This document shows, piece after piece, positions 26,749 to 35,494 of a stretch of DNA of 64,000 bases. The notes beneath the pieces were generated by a model, which was not told where the DNA came from, did no database searches, and saw only the letters and a program-made list of their open reading frames with translations. Made by a program: the position numbers and the translations under genes. The DNA lies in contig NZ_AOJK01000064.1 of the NCBI RefSeq assembly GCF_000336875.1, positions 85,079 to 149,078 on the forward strand. The letters are read 5' to 3'. Every line of letters starts with the position of its first letter. Position 1 is the stretch's first letter. Source of the stretch: Halorubrum californiense DSM 19288. Its GTDB lineage: Archaea; Halobacteriota; Halobacteria; Halobacteriales; Haloferacaceae.

Positions 26749-27828
26749 ATGGTTGATAGTGATGAGACGACTCGACGCGACGTTGTGAAGGGCGCGGCCG
26801 CGATGGGCGCGGTCGGACTCGCCGGCTGTTCCGGCGGCGGCGACGGTGGCGACGGTGGCGACGGTGGCGATGGAGGGAGCGGCGGCGATGTGACGGTCAC
26901 CATCGGCGGGACGTCGACCGGCAGTTCGACGCAGGCCGCCGGGCAGGCGCTCGCCCGGGCCGCCTCCCAGCACAGCGACTTCCTCAACATTTCCGTTCAG
27001 GAGACGCAGGGCTGGACGGCGAACCTCTACGCATACGACAACGGCGACATCCCGGCGATGGGCGTCGACAACAACTCGCTCGCGAAGGCGCTCAGCGAGG
27101 GGGGTCCGTTCGCGGACGACCCGGTCGACACCCTCCCCAACCAGGGGTTCCTGTTCACGTCGCTACAGATCCACTGGGTCGGCCTCGACGGCAGCGGCGT
27201 CGAGTCCGTCTCCGACCTCCGCGAGGGCGGCTACACGATCTACCCGATCCAGCCCGGTTTCGGGACGCGCCTGCTCACCGAGGAGATCCTCAAGGAGGCC
27301 GGCATGTGGGAGCCCAACGACATTCTCAACGTCAACACCGGCGACATTCCGGGCGCCGTTGAGGAGGGCCGCGTCGACGCGCTCTGTCTGTACGGCGCCA
27401 ACGGCGTCAACCTCTCCGGCTGGTGTCAGAACGTCGATGTCCGGAGTGGCGGCGGCCTGAACCTGCTGGAGGTCGACGACGAGTTCCGCTCCGTCATCGA
27501 GAACAACCCCGGCGCGCTCTTAGAGGAGGTCGAGCCGTACGGGTACGAGCAGGACGTGACGGCGTACACCGACACGATGACGACCTGGTCGCTCGCCGGC
27601 CAATGGGCGTTCAGCCCCGACATCTCGGCCCGCGCGACCGAGGAGATCTGCCGGCTCGCGATCGAACACGAGGACACGCTCCGCGAGTCCGACCCGACGA
27701 CGCTGGAGTACTCGCCCGAGGCGATGACCCAGACCGTCATCCCGGAGATCGACATCCACGCCGGCGTGGCAAACTTCTTCGAGGACAACGACGTCTGGGA
27801 GGACTCCTGGAGTCGCGGCGACGAGTAA
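26749..27828 (+). CDS. TAXI family TRAP transporter solute-binding lipoprotein
   Basis: The 359-residue protein has a Tat signal (TTRRDVVKGAAAMGAVGLAGC) ending in a lipobox whose Cys (about residue 27) would be lipidated, then a Gly-Asp tandem repeat linker and a TAXI-type binding domain (VTIGGTSTGSSTQAAGQALARA at the start). It captures a dicarboxylate or glutamate-like ligand outside the cell for the downstream fused permease. The linker is encoded by a 9-bp tandem repeat (GGCGACGGT units, about 26838-26872). A TACCCTTTTACC box at about 26714-26725 lies before ATG 26749. Confidence 0.93.
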   Translation: MVDSDETTRRDVVKGAAAMGAVGLAGCSGGGDGGDGGDGGDGGSGGDVTVTIGGTSTGSSTQAAGQALARAASQHSDFLNISVQETQGWTANLYAYDNGDIPAMGVDNNSLAKALSEGGPFADDPVDTLPNQGFLFTSLQIHWVGLDGSGVESVSDLREGGYTIYPIQPGFGTRLLTEEILKEAGMWEPNDILNVNTGDIPGAVEEGRVDALCLYGANGVNLSGWCQNVDVRSGGGLNLLEVDDEFRSVIENNPGALLEEVEPYGYEQDVTAYTDTMTTWSLAGQWAFSPDISARATEEICRLAIEHEDTLRESDPTTLEYSPEAMTQTVIPEIDIHAGVANFFEDNDVWEDSWSRGDE

Positions 27829-27878
27829 CTCGCACGACAGCAGCGAACCAACCAACCACCCCCTTTCACCTTTGACGG

Positions 27879-30149
27879 ATGGCCACTAACCCCGACACTC
27901 CACCCGATCCGACCGACCCCCCGACCGACCCCGAGACAGCAGAGGACGGCCTGCTCGGCGACGAAGAGTCGCTCGACCTCGCCGAAGGCAACCGCGGGAG
28001 GAAACAGCTCCTGCTGTACCTCCTCTCGCTACCGTTCTGGGCCGCCGTCGTCTTCGGCCCCACGGTGATCGCGCCCGCGCTCCTCGGGGTCAGCGAAATC
28101 GATGGGTCGGCGACCATCCTCGGCGTCGGCGGTGTCGTCGGCGTTATCGGCGTGGCGGCGGCCGTCCTCTGGCTCGGATCGGGTATCGAAGAGCGGCTCC
28201 GCATGGCGCTCGTCTCCTACTCGATCCCGTTCTGGATGATCGTCATGTGGTACGCGCGCACCCAGCAGATGCCGCGGGGGCGGTACGCGGTCGCCTTCCT
28301 CGGCGGCATCTTGGGCCTGTACGTCCTCTCCGAACTGGACGAGCCGCTGATCGAGGGTAACTGGGTCGAGACGGCGCTGCTCGTCGTCTCCGGACTGATC
28401 ACGCTCGGGACGAGCGGCTACCTCTTCTTGAACTACCAGCAGGTCGCGATCGACACGGTCGGTCGCGCGACCGAGCCGCAGATACTGATGGCGTTCGTGT
28501 TCACGCTCGCCCTCATCTACCTGACGTGGCGCTCCTTCGGGATCACGTTCCTCGCGGTCGTGCTGGTCGGTATCGGCTACGGACTGGCCGGCCCGCAGAT
28601 GCCCGGTCCGCTGGCCCACGGCGGCCTGAGCCCATCGCGGATCCTCCGGATCCTCGTGGTGAGCGTCGACGGGTTCTACGGGTTCCTCACCCGGCTCGTC
28701 GCCGCGTGGATCGCCCTGTTCCTGCTGTACGCTGGCCTGCTGAAGGCGTACGGCGCGTTCGACCTCATCCTCCGGCTGGCGGTCCGCTCGGCGAAGTACG
28801 TCGACTCGGGGATCGCACAGACCGCGGTCATCTCGAGTGCGGTCATCGGTTCGGTAAACGGGAGCCAGACCGCGAACGCGGGGATGACCGGCTCGTTCAC
28901 CATCCCGCTGATGAAGAAGAACGGGATCAAACCGGAGACCGCCGGCGGGATCGAGGCGGTCGCCTCGACCGCCGGGCAGGTGCTGCCGCCCGTGATGGGC
29001 GCCGGCGCGTTCATCATGGCGCAGCTCATCAGCGGCGCCACCTACGTCGACGTGATCATCTCGGGGCTGATCCCGGCGGCCGTCCTCGTGGTCTCGATCG
29101 CGATGGCGGTCCACTACGTGGCGGCCCCGCAGATCGACGACCCCGAGATGGACGGCCTCATCGGCGACGCGATGGAGACGCGAACGGTGGTGCTGGAGGC
29201 GGTGAAGTACGGCGTCCCGCTCGCCATCCTGATCTACGTGCTCGGGGTGCTCCAGTACACGGTGATGACGGCCGCGCTGTACACAGTCATCTCGATGATC
29301 GCCTTCGGGATCGGCATCCCGCAGATTCAGGCGCTCCTCGACGGCGAGAGCAACCGCGAGGCGCTCGTCGGCACGCTCGAACAGACGGTCGACGGCTTCC
29401 GGGAGGGGATCCTCGTCGTCGCGCCGGTGACGATCATCCTCGCGGCGATCAACGGCGTCGTCGACATCCTGATGGCGACTGGCGTCCCGACCGCCATCTC
29501 GCTCACGCTGCTTGACCTCTCGGGCGGCATCGCGATCATCGCGTTCATGCTGGCGATGATCATCTGTATCATCCTCGGCCTCGGCATGCCGACGACCGCC
29601 GCGTACACCGTCGTGGCGCTGCTCGTCGCCCCGACGCTGATCAACCAGTTCGCGGTGCCCGAGTTCGCGGGCCACTTCTTCGTGTTTTACGCCGCCATCT
29701 TGGCGGGGCTGACGCCGCCGATCGCGACCTGCGTCGCGGTCACCTGCGGCATCTCCGGCGGCGGGTTCTGGGGGAGCTGTAAGGAGGCGCTGCGTATCTC
29801 CGCGCCGCTGTTCGTCCTCCCGTTCGCGTTCGCCTACCACCCCGAACTCGTCTCCGGGACGTTCGACTACGCCTCGCTGTCCGCGGGCGTGCTCGCGATG
29901 CTCGGCTCGCTCGCGATCATCCACGGGATCAACTATCGGTTCGTCTTCGGCCGCGGACAGACGTACGGGCTGCGGGTCGCGTTCTTCGTCGCCGGCGTGG
30001 TGGCGATGGTCCATCCGAGCCAGATGGTCCAGTTCGGCGCCTTGGCGGCCGTCCTCGCGCTGTACGGCCTCCAGACCGTGATCGGCCGGCCGAACCCGCT
30101 GGGCACCCTGCGCGGCGCGGCGGGCGTCTTCTCCGGCCGGAAGCGGTAG
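27879..30149 (+). CDS. TRAP transporter fused permease (DctQM type)
   Basis: The 756-residue membrane protein has roughly twenty hydrophobic segments. The N-terminal part corresponds to the small DctQ-like subunit, the large part to DctM, with TRAP signatures such as VNGSQTANAGMTGSFTIPLM and ILGLGMPTTAAYTVVALL. It uses an ion gradient (usually Na+) to import the ligand delivered by the TAXI protein 50 nt upstream. The first 30 residues are hydrophilic and acidic. A T-rich ATTCTTTTCT follows the stop at about 30169 and may end transcription. Confidence 0.93.
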   Translation: MATNPDTPPDPTDPPTDPETAEDGLLGDEESLDLAEGNRGRKQLLLYLLSLPFWAAVVFGPTVIAPALLGVSEIDGSATILGVGGVVGVIGVAAAVLWLGSGIEERLRMALVSYSIPFWMIVMWYARTQQMPRGRYAVAFLGGILGLYVLSELDEPLIEGNWVETALLVVSGLITLGTSGYLFLNYQQVAIDTVGRATEPQILMAFVFTLALIYLTWRSFGITFLAVVLVGIGYGLAGPQMPGPLAHGGLSPSRILRILVVSVDGFYGFLTRLVAAWIALFLLYAGLLKAYGAFDLILRLAVRSAKYVDSGIAQTAVISSAVIGSVNGSQTANAGMTGSFTIPLMKKNGIKPETAGGIEAVASTAGQVLPPVMGAGAFIMAQLISGATYVDVIISGLIPAAVLVVSIAMAVHYVAAPQIDDPEMDGLIGDAMETRTVVLEAVKYGVPLAILIYVLGVLQYTVMTAALYTVISMIAFGIGIPQIQALLDGESNREALVGTLEQTVDGFREGILVVAPVTIILAAINGVVDILMATGVPTAISLTLLDLSGGIAIIAFMLAMIICIILGLGMPTTAAYTVVALLVAPTLINQFAVPEFAGHFFVFYAAILAGLTPPIATCVAVTCGISGGGFWGSCKEALRISAPLFVLPFAFAYHPELVSGTFDYASLSAGVLAMLGSLAIIHGINYRFVFGRGQTYGLRVAFFVAGVVAMVHPSQMVQFGALAAVLALYGLQTVIGRPNPLGTLRGAAGVFSGRKR

Positions 30150-30370
30150 GGGACGGCGATTCGCTGGCGGATTCTTTTCTCAATCGGCTGACGCGGCAAT
30201 TTCGACTCGTCCAGTCCGCTTCTTGCGACGTGTTTCGAGACTCCCGACCGACCGTGTTGCGGTGAACACGGCTAAGCCCCTGCCGCTCACTTGTAAGCTG
30301 TCACCGGCGGATCGACGGCAAACACCTCCAAAGCCCCAGCCGGGAGGGCGCCGTACGCTCGCTGTCGTTC

Positions 30371-30391
30371 GAAAGGCGCGGAGCGCCTTTC
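30371..30391. repeat. perfect hairpin inside repeat copy 1
   Basis: GAAAGGCGC, loop GGA, GCGCCTTTC: 9 bp stem with a 3-nt loop. Confidence 0.7.
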
Positions 30392-30398
30392 GTGATGA

Positions 30399-30419
30399 CG
30401 AGACGCCGAAGGCGTCTCG
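30399..30419. repeat. second perfect hairpin inside repeat copy 1
   Basis: CGAGACGCC, loop GAA, GGCGTCTCG: 9 bp stem with a 3-nt loop, 7 nt after the first hairpin. Confidence 0.7.
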
Positions 30420-30660
30420 AACCATGCTCCTCGGTCGTTCGCTCCGCTCACTCTCTGCGGTGCTTGCGTCGCCTACGGCGCCCTCCCGGCTGCCCCTTTG
30501 AGTCCCACCCCGCACAGCACCTCACGCCTCCCCAGCCTCGTCGCTCGCTACGCTCGCGACTCCCTCGCACGCGCTCCTCGCGGCCGCCGGTGGCGACCGC
30601 TCGGAGGCGCGCGCCGAGGTGAACAGTTGGAGAAACGCGTCGAGTCCTTCCCGAGTCTTT

Positions 30661-31641
30661 TTATAAGTGGTCGGCCACGTCCTCGGCGAAGTACGTGATG
30701 ATGAGGTCCGCGCCCGCGCGTTTGAGCGCCGTGAGCGACTCCAGCGCGGTCGTCTCCAAGTCGAGCCAACCCTTCTCCGCGGCGGCGTGGAGCATCGCGT
30801 ACTCACCCGAGACGTTGTACGCCGCGATGGGGCAGTCGAACTCCCGCCGGAGGTCGCCGACGATATCGAGGTACGGGAGCCCGGGTTTCACCATCAGCAC
30901 GTCGGCGCCCTGCTCGGCGTCGAGCCGCGCCTCTCGAAGCGCCTCGCGGCGGTTCGCGGGGTCCATCTGGTAGTGGCGGCGGTCGCCGAACGCGGGCGCG
31001 CCGTCGGCCGCGTCGCGGAACGGGCCGTAAAAGGCGGACTCGTACTTCGCGGCGTAGCTCAGGATCGCGACCTCCTCGTGGCCCGCGTCGTCGAGCGCCT
31101 CGCGGATCGCCCCGACCTGCCCGTCGGTCATCGCCGAGGGAGCGACGACGTCCGCGCCCGCGTCGGCCTGCGAGACGGCGGTACGCGCGAGCAGGTCGAG
31201 CGTCTCGTCGTTCTTGACGGTGAGGGTCGGGTCCGACTCGGCCGACTCCTCGATGACGCCGCAGTGGCCGTGGTCGGTGTACTCGCAGAGGCAGACGTCC
31301 CCGATGACGGTGACGTCGGTCTCGGCGTCGATCCGGCGGATCGCGCGCTGGACGACGCCGTCGTCGGCGTACGCCCGGCTCCCGGAGGCGTCCTTCGACT
31401 CGGGGACCCCGAAGAGGATCACGGCCTCGACGCCGGTCTCCCGGATCTCGGCGACGCGGTCGACCGCCTCGTCGACCGGGACGCGCTCGTGGCCGGGCAT
31501 CGTCTCGATGGGGACGCGCTCGTCGGTCGTGGCGTCGACGAAGACGGGCGCGACGAGGTCCGACGCCGAGAGGTCGGTCTCGGCGACGAGCGGGCGAACG
31601 CCGTCGGTCCGGAGGCGGCGGGGCCGGTCCGTGAGGTCCAT
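30661..31641 (-). CDS. hemB: porphobilinogen synthase (delta-aminolevulinate dehydratase)
   Basis: The 326-residue enzyme condenses two 5-aminolevulinate molecules to porphobilinogen in heme and cobalamin synthesis. The zinc-binding cysteine loop DVCLCEYTDHGHCG (about 115-128) indicates a Zn-dependent form. The two active-site lysines lie in SYAAKYESAFYGPFR (about 198) and MVKPGLPYLD (about 251). A GGTAAAAGG box at about 31666-31674 lies upstream of ATG 31641. Length is normal. Confidence 0.96.
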   Translation of the reverse strand: MDLTDRPRRLRTDGVRPLVAETDLSASDLVAPVFVDATTDERVPIETMPGHERVPVDEAVDRVAEIRETGVEAVILFGVPESKDASGSRAYADDGVVQRAIRRIDAETDVTVIGDVCLCEYTDHGHCGVIEESAESDPTLTVKNDETLDLLARTAVSQADAGADVVAPSAMTDGQVGAIREALDDAGHEEVAILSYAAKYESAFYGPFRDAADGAPAFGDRRHYQMDPANRREALREARLDAEQGADVLMVKPGLPYLDIVGDLRREFDCPIAAYNVSGEYAMLHAAAEKGWLDLETTALESLTALKRAGADLIITYFAEDVADHL

Positions 31642-31725
31642 ACCGGGGGTTGGCCCCCCGCGGCCTTTTACCGTTCGTCTCGGCGCGGCGATCGCCCGGT
31701 GGAGAGCGGAGTTCGGACGGGGAAG

Positions 31726-31890
31726 CTACTCCGAGGACTCGATGTCGATCCGGTCGCGGAGCTCCGCGAGCTCGTCCGACTCGGCGAGCTCCTCGACGCG
31801 CTGTTTGAAGTGGGACTCGCAGAGGCCGACGACCACGCCGCGCTGCTCCGCCTCGTACGTGGCCTCCCGGTCGCAGTAGTGACACCGCAT
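31726..31890 (-). CDS. DUF6757 family small protein
   Basis: The 54-residue protein MRCHYCDREATYEAEQRG continues into a second Cys/His pair (CESHF, about residues 24-28), giving a CxxC...CxxH zinc knuckle, then an acidic amphipathic helix. It matches the haloarchaeal DUF6757 family. ATG 31890 is the only sensible start. It is 25 nt downstream of the PHP gene stop and 84 nt upstream of hemB. Function unknown. Confidence 0.82.
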   Translation of the reverse strand: MRCHYCDREATYEAEQRGVVVGLCESHFKQRVEELAESDELAELRDRIDIESSE

Positions 31891-31915
31891 ACGTGCCACT
31901 CCGGTCGGCGCGGGC

Positions 31916-32815
31916 TTAATCTTGTTCGTCGGGGGCGGCGACGGGGGCGTCCCCGGCCGCGAACGCCTCGACCGAGACCGGATCGGGCAGCCGCTCGCGG
32001 ACGGGTTCGAACGCCGATTCCGTCAGCCCGGCGACGCCGAGCGTCCGCTCGTGCGCGTCCGTCCCGCCCGTTCTGAGGAGGTCGTTCTCGGCGGCGAAAC
32101 GATCGATTCGCTCGTCGTCGACGGCACGGCCGTACGGGTAGAAGCGTTCGATCGCGTCGATTTCGGCCGACTCGCGGGCGACGTCGAGCGCCTCGTCGAC
32201 GCTCCCGTACCGGAACGGGTGCGCGAGGCCGACGAGCGCGCAGGCGTCCGCGAGCAGGGCGAGCCCCTCGTCGAGTGCCGTCACGTCGCGCGCGACGTAG
32301 CAGGGCCCGTCGTTCCCGATCAGCTCGTCGAACGCCCCGGCGTAGTCGTAGGGCGCGTCCGACTCGTCGATGGCGCGAGCGATGTGCGGACGCCCCAGTC
32401 CGGCGCGCGGCTCCACGTCGAGGTCGACGCCCAGTCGCTCCTCGACCGCGTCGAGGATGGCGGCGCCGCGCTCGCGGCGGTCGCGCTGGAGGCGGTCGAT
32501 CTCCGCGTCGAGCGCGTCCGTGTGTTCGACGCCGTAGCCGAGGAGGTCGAGCCGTTCGAAGCCGGCGTCGACACGGAGTTCGATCCCGCGGACGATCCGG
32601 ACGCCGTCGCGTTCGACGACGGGCGCGTCGAGACCCGGGTGGATCCGGTCGTGATCGGTGACGGCGACCCAGTCGACGCCTGCCTCGCGGGCGGCCGCGG
32701 GCACCTCGTCGAGCGTCAGCGTGCCGTCGGAGACGTCCGTGTGCGCGTGGAGGTCGGCAACGATGGGATCGGTGGGGGTGGCGGATTCGGCGGACTCTGC
32801 GGAATCGGCGGTCAT
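31916..32815 (-). CDS. PHP domain phosphoesterase
   Basis: The 299-residue protein has PHP metal motifs in order: DLHAHTDVSDGTL (about 20-32), VAVTDHDRI (about 51-59), RGIELRVDAG (about 76-85), LAHPFRYG (about 197-204) and GGTDAHERT (about 250-258). It resembles the YciV/TrpH group that hydrolyses 3',5'-nucleotide bisphosphates or short RNA 5' ends. The substrate is not certain. Upstream, TATAAGGT-type repeats (32881-32920) may hold its promoter. Confidence 0.88.
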   Translation of the reverse strand: MTADSAESAESATPTDPIVADLHAHTDVSDGTLTLDEVPAAAREAGVDWVAVTDHDRIHPGLDAPVVERDGVRIVRGIELRVDAGFERLDLLGYGVEHTDALDAEIDRLQRDRRERGAAILDAVEERLGVDLDVEPRAGLGRPHIARAIDESDAPYDYAGAFDELIGNDGPCYVARDVTALDEGLALLADACALVGLAHPFRYGSVDEALDVARESAEIDAIERFYPYGRAVDDERIDRFAAENDLLRTGGTDAHERTLGVAGLTESAFEPVRERLPDPVSVEAFAAGDAPVAAPDEQD

Positions 32816-32880
32816 GAGGCATGATAGCCGCGCCCGACACTAAGCGGCGGCGGTCCGTCGCGTCTCCGAGTAGAAGCGGG

Positions 32881-32920
32881 TATAAGGTCGTATAAGGTAT
32901 CCCCTCCGACTAAGGTCGTA
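32881..32920. repeat. short direct repeats in a divergent promoter region
   Basis: TATAAGGTCG and TATAAGGTAT are adjacent (32881-32900), and TAAGGTCGTA recurs at 32911-32920. The segment lies between the divergent PHP and DUF5789 genes. Read on the minus strand the units give CTTATA-type boxes, so they may be overlapping TATA elements or regulator sites. Confidence 0.45.
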
Positions 32921-32962
32921 CATGGACAATCATTAACAACCATCGGCGGTTTCCATCTGTCG

Positions 32963-33247
32963 ATGCGCTTGAACGGCGTCGACGACCGACTCGAACGGCA
33001 CCAGTACCCGACCACCTCTGAGGAGATCATCGCGGCTCACGGCAACGCGACCGTAGAGCTCGCGAACGGGTCCGAGCGGCTCGGCGACGTCTTGGAGCGG
33101 TTCGGCGACCAGACGTTCGAGGACGCGGAGGACGTGTTCACCACGCTCCGAGCCGGCGTCTGTCACCGCGGCGTCGGTCGTCGGTTCTACTCGGACCGCG
33201 ACCCGACCACCGACGCGGAAGAGGGGCCCTCGCCGGTCTCGTTCTGA
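32963..33247 (+). CDS. DUF5789 family protein
   Basis: The 94-residue soluble protein matches haloarchaeal DUF5789: MRLNGVDDRLERHQYPTTSEEIIAAHG, then VGDVLERFG-type and CHRGVGRRFYSDRDP segments. No catalytic residues are evident; it may be a small nucleic-acid or protein adaptor. An ATTAACAA element about 25-33 nt before the ATG is a possible TATA box. The role is unknown. Confidence 0.85.
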   Translation: MRLNGVDDRLERHQYPTTSEEIIAAHGNATVELANGSERLGDVLERFGDQTFEDAEDVFTTLRAGVCHRGVGRRFYSDRDPTTDAEEGPSPVSF

Positions 33248-33354
33248 CGCGTCGAACCGCGCGGAGTCCGTACCCGTTTTTTCCAAGCCCGACCGAAGAG
33301 TGCCGGATATCGGTCGGTGACGAGGGCGTCCGCGTCGTCCCGGGAGCGACGCGA

Positions 33355-34404
33355 CTACGAGACGCCGTCGACGATGCCGGAGAGGTCGAGCGGGACCGAC
33401 CCCTTCCGATACCCCTCGATGGAGCCGTCGGGCTCGGCGCGGTAGACGACCGCGGGCTTGTGCCGGACCGCGGGTTCGGCCTCGCGCACGGCGGCCCACT
33501 CGTCGGCGGGGAACGACGAGCAGTCGACGAACAGCGTGACGCCGCCGGCGTGGGCCGCGAGCTGACCGCTCGTCTTCGTCTCGGCGGTGTCGCGGACGGC
33601 CGCGACGGGATCGTTCGCGGAGCGGCCGGCGGTCGGCTGCGGGCGCGTCACCTCGACGAGGTGTCCGTCGCCCGTCGCCGGGTCCGTCGCGCGGAAGTCG
33701 AGCGAGTGTCCCGTCGTCACCTCGATCTCGGGGGTGACCTCGTACCCCGCGTCGGTGAGGAGCCGGGCGGCGGTGAACTCGGCTATCGCCGCGCTCATGC
33801 GCACGAGGTCCCGCGAGGCGGAGGTGCCGAGCTTCCCCGCCATCGTCTCGCGGTAGTCGTCGAGGACGCCGGATCGGAGGGACTCCTCGACGAACCCGGT
33901 CCCCGGGTCTCGGGTCGCGTCCGGGAACCCGGCCCCGTGGTCGCGGAAGAACGCCCGGCTGGTCGCCGCGCCGTCCTTCGAGCAGAAGACGGGGAGGAAG
34001 AACCACGAGACGTGCGGGTAGTCGGCCAGCCACGGCTCGTCGTCGTGGAGTCCGGCGAGCAACTCCCGCTGGGCCCACCGCGAGACCGGGTACGGCGCCT
34101 CGTCGAACCCGTACTTGTCCGTCCGCCAGAGCTCGCTCGGCGTCTCCGTGTTGCCCAGCCAGTACCCGGCCGGGCCGCCGTCGGCGCCGGACGGCGGGTC
34201 AGGGTCGTCGTCGGTCCAGCAGAACAGCGCGAAGGAGCCGTCGTCCATGTCGAAGCGACGCGCCTCGTAGCCGGGCGGCGGCGCGAACCACGGGTCGCCG
34301 GCCGTCGCTCCGAGGTTCTCGTCGAGGGGGCGGCCGATCTGCGACCGGACTCGGTCGGCCGTCCACCGACCGGGCGAGCGCCTGAAGCGGAGCGGTTGTG
34401 CCAC
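33355..34404 (-). CDS. DUF5784 family protein, possible PD-(D/E)XK-like fold
   Basis: The 349-residue soluble acidic protein starts MAQPLRFRRSPGRWTADRVR and matches DUF5784. In the C-terminal third, the sequence EIEVTTGHSLDFRATD followed by GDGHLVEVTRP gives an E...D...E-V pattern that could be a nuclease-like PD-(D/E)XK core, but a central Lys is not obvious (EVT rather than ExK). No partner genes suggest its role. The nuclease idea is inference. Confidence 0.8.
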   Translation of the reverse strand: MAQPLRFRRSPGRWTADRVRSQIGRPLDENLGATAGDPWFAPPPGYEARRFDMDDGSFALFCWTDDDPDPPSGADGGPAGYWLGNTETPSELWRTDKYGFDEAPYPVSRWAQRELLAGLHDDEPWLADYPHVSWFFLPVFCSKDGAATSRAFFRDHGAGFPDATRDPGTGFVEESLRSGVLDDYRETMAGKLGTSASRDLVRMSAAIAEFTAARLLTDAGYEVTPEIEVTTGHSLDFRATDPATGDGHLVEVTRPQPTAGRSANDPVAAVRDTAETKTSGQLAAHAGGVTLFVDCSSFPADEWAAVREAEPAVRHKPAVVYRAEPDGSIEGYRKGSVPLDLSGIVDGVS

Positions 34405-34523
34405 GCGCGCTTGGTATCACGCCGCGGGGTTAATCGATTCCGGTGAGCCGAGGAGAACTTTCATGATCTATGATACATTTATCGACAGGTATATTACAGG
34501 AAACGGCCAAGTGTAGGCGTACC

Positions 34524-34697
34524 ATGTCAATGGGTGCCTATGACGAGGCCGAACACGAGCGTCGCGAGAAGAAGACCAGCGAAGTCGACGCCGACTTCGA
34601 CGCGGAGCGGCCCGAGTACTCCGGTTCCCTGACCTACGACTCGGGCGACTCGACGGAGGCACTCCTCGACAAGTTCGAAGAGCTTCAGGGCGAGTGA
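34524..34697 (+). CDS. DUF5786 family small protein
   Basis: The 57-residue, very acidic protein (MSMGAYDEAEHERREKKTSE) matches the haloarchaeal DUF5786 family. ATG 34524 is chosen for the conserved MSMGAYDE start. A GGTATATTAC box at about 34490-34499 lies 25-34 nt upstream. Function unknown; abundant small proteins of this type are common in haloarchaea. Confidence 0.85.
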   Translation: MSMGAYDEAEHERREKKTSEVDADFDAERPEYSGSLTYDSGDSTEALLDKFEELQGE

Positions 34698-34813
34698 CGC
34701 GGCCGCGACGACGCCGCGTCGACTGACTCCGTTCTCGAAACACCGATAGCGACAGCGCCGCGCCGACAGCGACGATACCGCCCGACAGCGACAGTACTCG
34801 CGAGCGACGGCGC

Positions 34814-35494
34814 TCAGGTGAACAGGATCGCCGCGCCGCAGACGACCGCGACCGCGATTACGTGTCCGACGACCGCGCCGAGCAGGATGGGCTCGGTCAG
34901 GATGAACGGCACGAGCGCGAGCTGAATCACCGAGAAGCCGATGTTCTCGGCGTCGAGCCGCCGGACGGTCGCGCGCTCGTCGGGCGAGAGATCGACGTGA
35001 ACCGCGCGCCACAGCGCGACGACGGCGCTCCACCAGGAGGTGCCGATGCGATACGTCAGGTCCCAGAGGACGAGCAGCGTGAGGTAGACGACCGGGAGCG
35101 GTGGCTCCGAGCCGAAGAGGCGGTCGATGAGCGTCGGTCCTGCGGTCCCCTCCCACGCGAACAGGTACGTGATCAGCGCGATGAACGCGAGCACGCCCAA
35201 CACGATCTCGATGCTCGACCCGAACAGCAGCCGCTTGTGCTCGGGCGGCGTCCCGAGCAGTCGGTTCTTCGCGCCCAGACGGTGCATCTCGACGCTGCCG
35301 ATCGCCGCGACGAGGACGGCGACCGTCCCGGCGGCCACGGCGTTCCACGTCCCGTAGTACCAGCCGAGGCCCAACACGCCGACCTCGAAGATGACGAACT
35401 GGAGCGCGACCGCCAGCGACCGGGAGATCCCGAGCCCGGGGATGCCGCCGACGAGGCTCTCGTACACCCACGTCTCGCCGTACTCTCGGCTCAC
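34814..35494 (-). CDS. polytopic membrane protein (possibly DUF7530)
   Basis: The 226-residue protein starts at GTG 35494, overlapping the upstream stop as GTGA. It has about six hydrophobic segments (about 26-45, 48-68, 94-116, 133-155, 185-205 and 207-226) and a conserved-looking N-terminus SREYGETWVYESLVGGIPGL. I recall a haloarchaeal family of this kind as DUF7530, unverified. It is coupled to the NAD(P)-binding protein gene, a pairing that suggests a shared membrane-associated function. Confidence 0.75.
   Translation of the reverse strand: MSREYGETWVYESLVGGIPGLGISRSLAVALQFVIFEVGVLGLGWYYGTWNAVAAGTVAVLVAAIGSVEMHRLGAKNRLLGTPPEHKRLLFGSSIEIVLGVLAFIALITYLFAWEGTAGPTLIDRLFGSEPPLPVVYLTLLVLWDLTYRIGTSWWSAVVALWRAVHVDLSPDERATVRRLDAENIGFSVIQLALVPFILTEPILLGAVVGHVIAVAVVCGAAILFT

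Larger units (their letters stand above)
30313..30512. repeat. structured non-coding repeat, copy 1
   Basis: This lies in the 511-bp gap between the TRAP permease and hemB. The arms 30329-30355 and 30474-30500 are inverted repeats: CAAAG with CTTTG, then an internal loop with CCCC on both sides, then AGCCGGGAGGGCGCCGTA with its complement. Two further perfect hairpins lie inside (30371-30391 and 30399-30419). A second element with the same layout occurs at 63797-63935. Both begin CGGC(A/G)AACACCTCC and end GAGTCCC(A/G)CCC. No convincing gene lies in this gap; short open frames here follow the repeat. Confidence 0.75.

Noticed and set aside
28029..30014. 661-codon minus-strand frame opposite the TRAP permease
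   Set aside because: Composition is His/Arg/Asp-rich as expected for the complement of a membrane-protein gene; no domain is visible.
30180..30300. possible small RNA or tRNA remnant before repeat copy 1
   Set aside because: No cloverleaf or paired arms could be built; only a T-rich stretch after the permease stop is visible.
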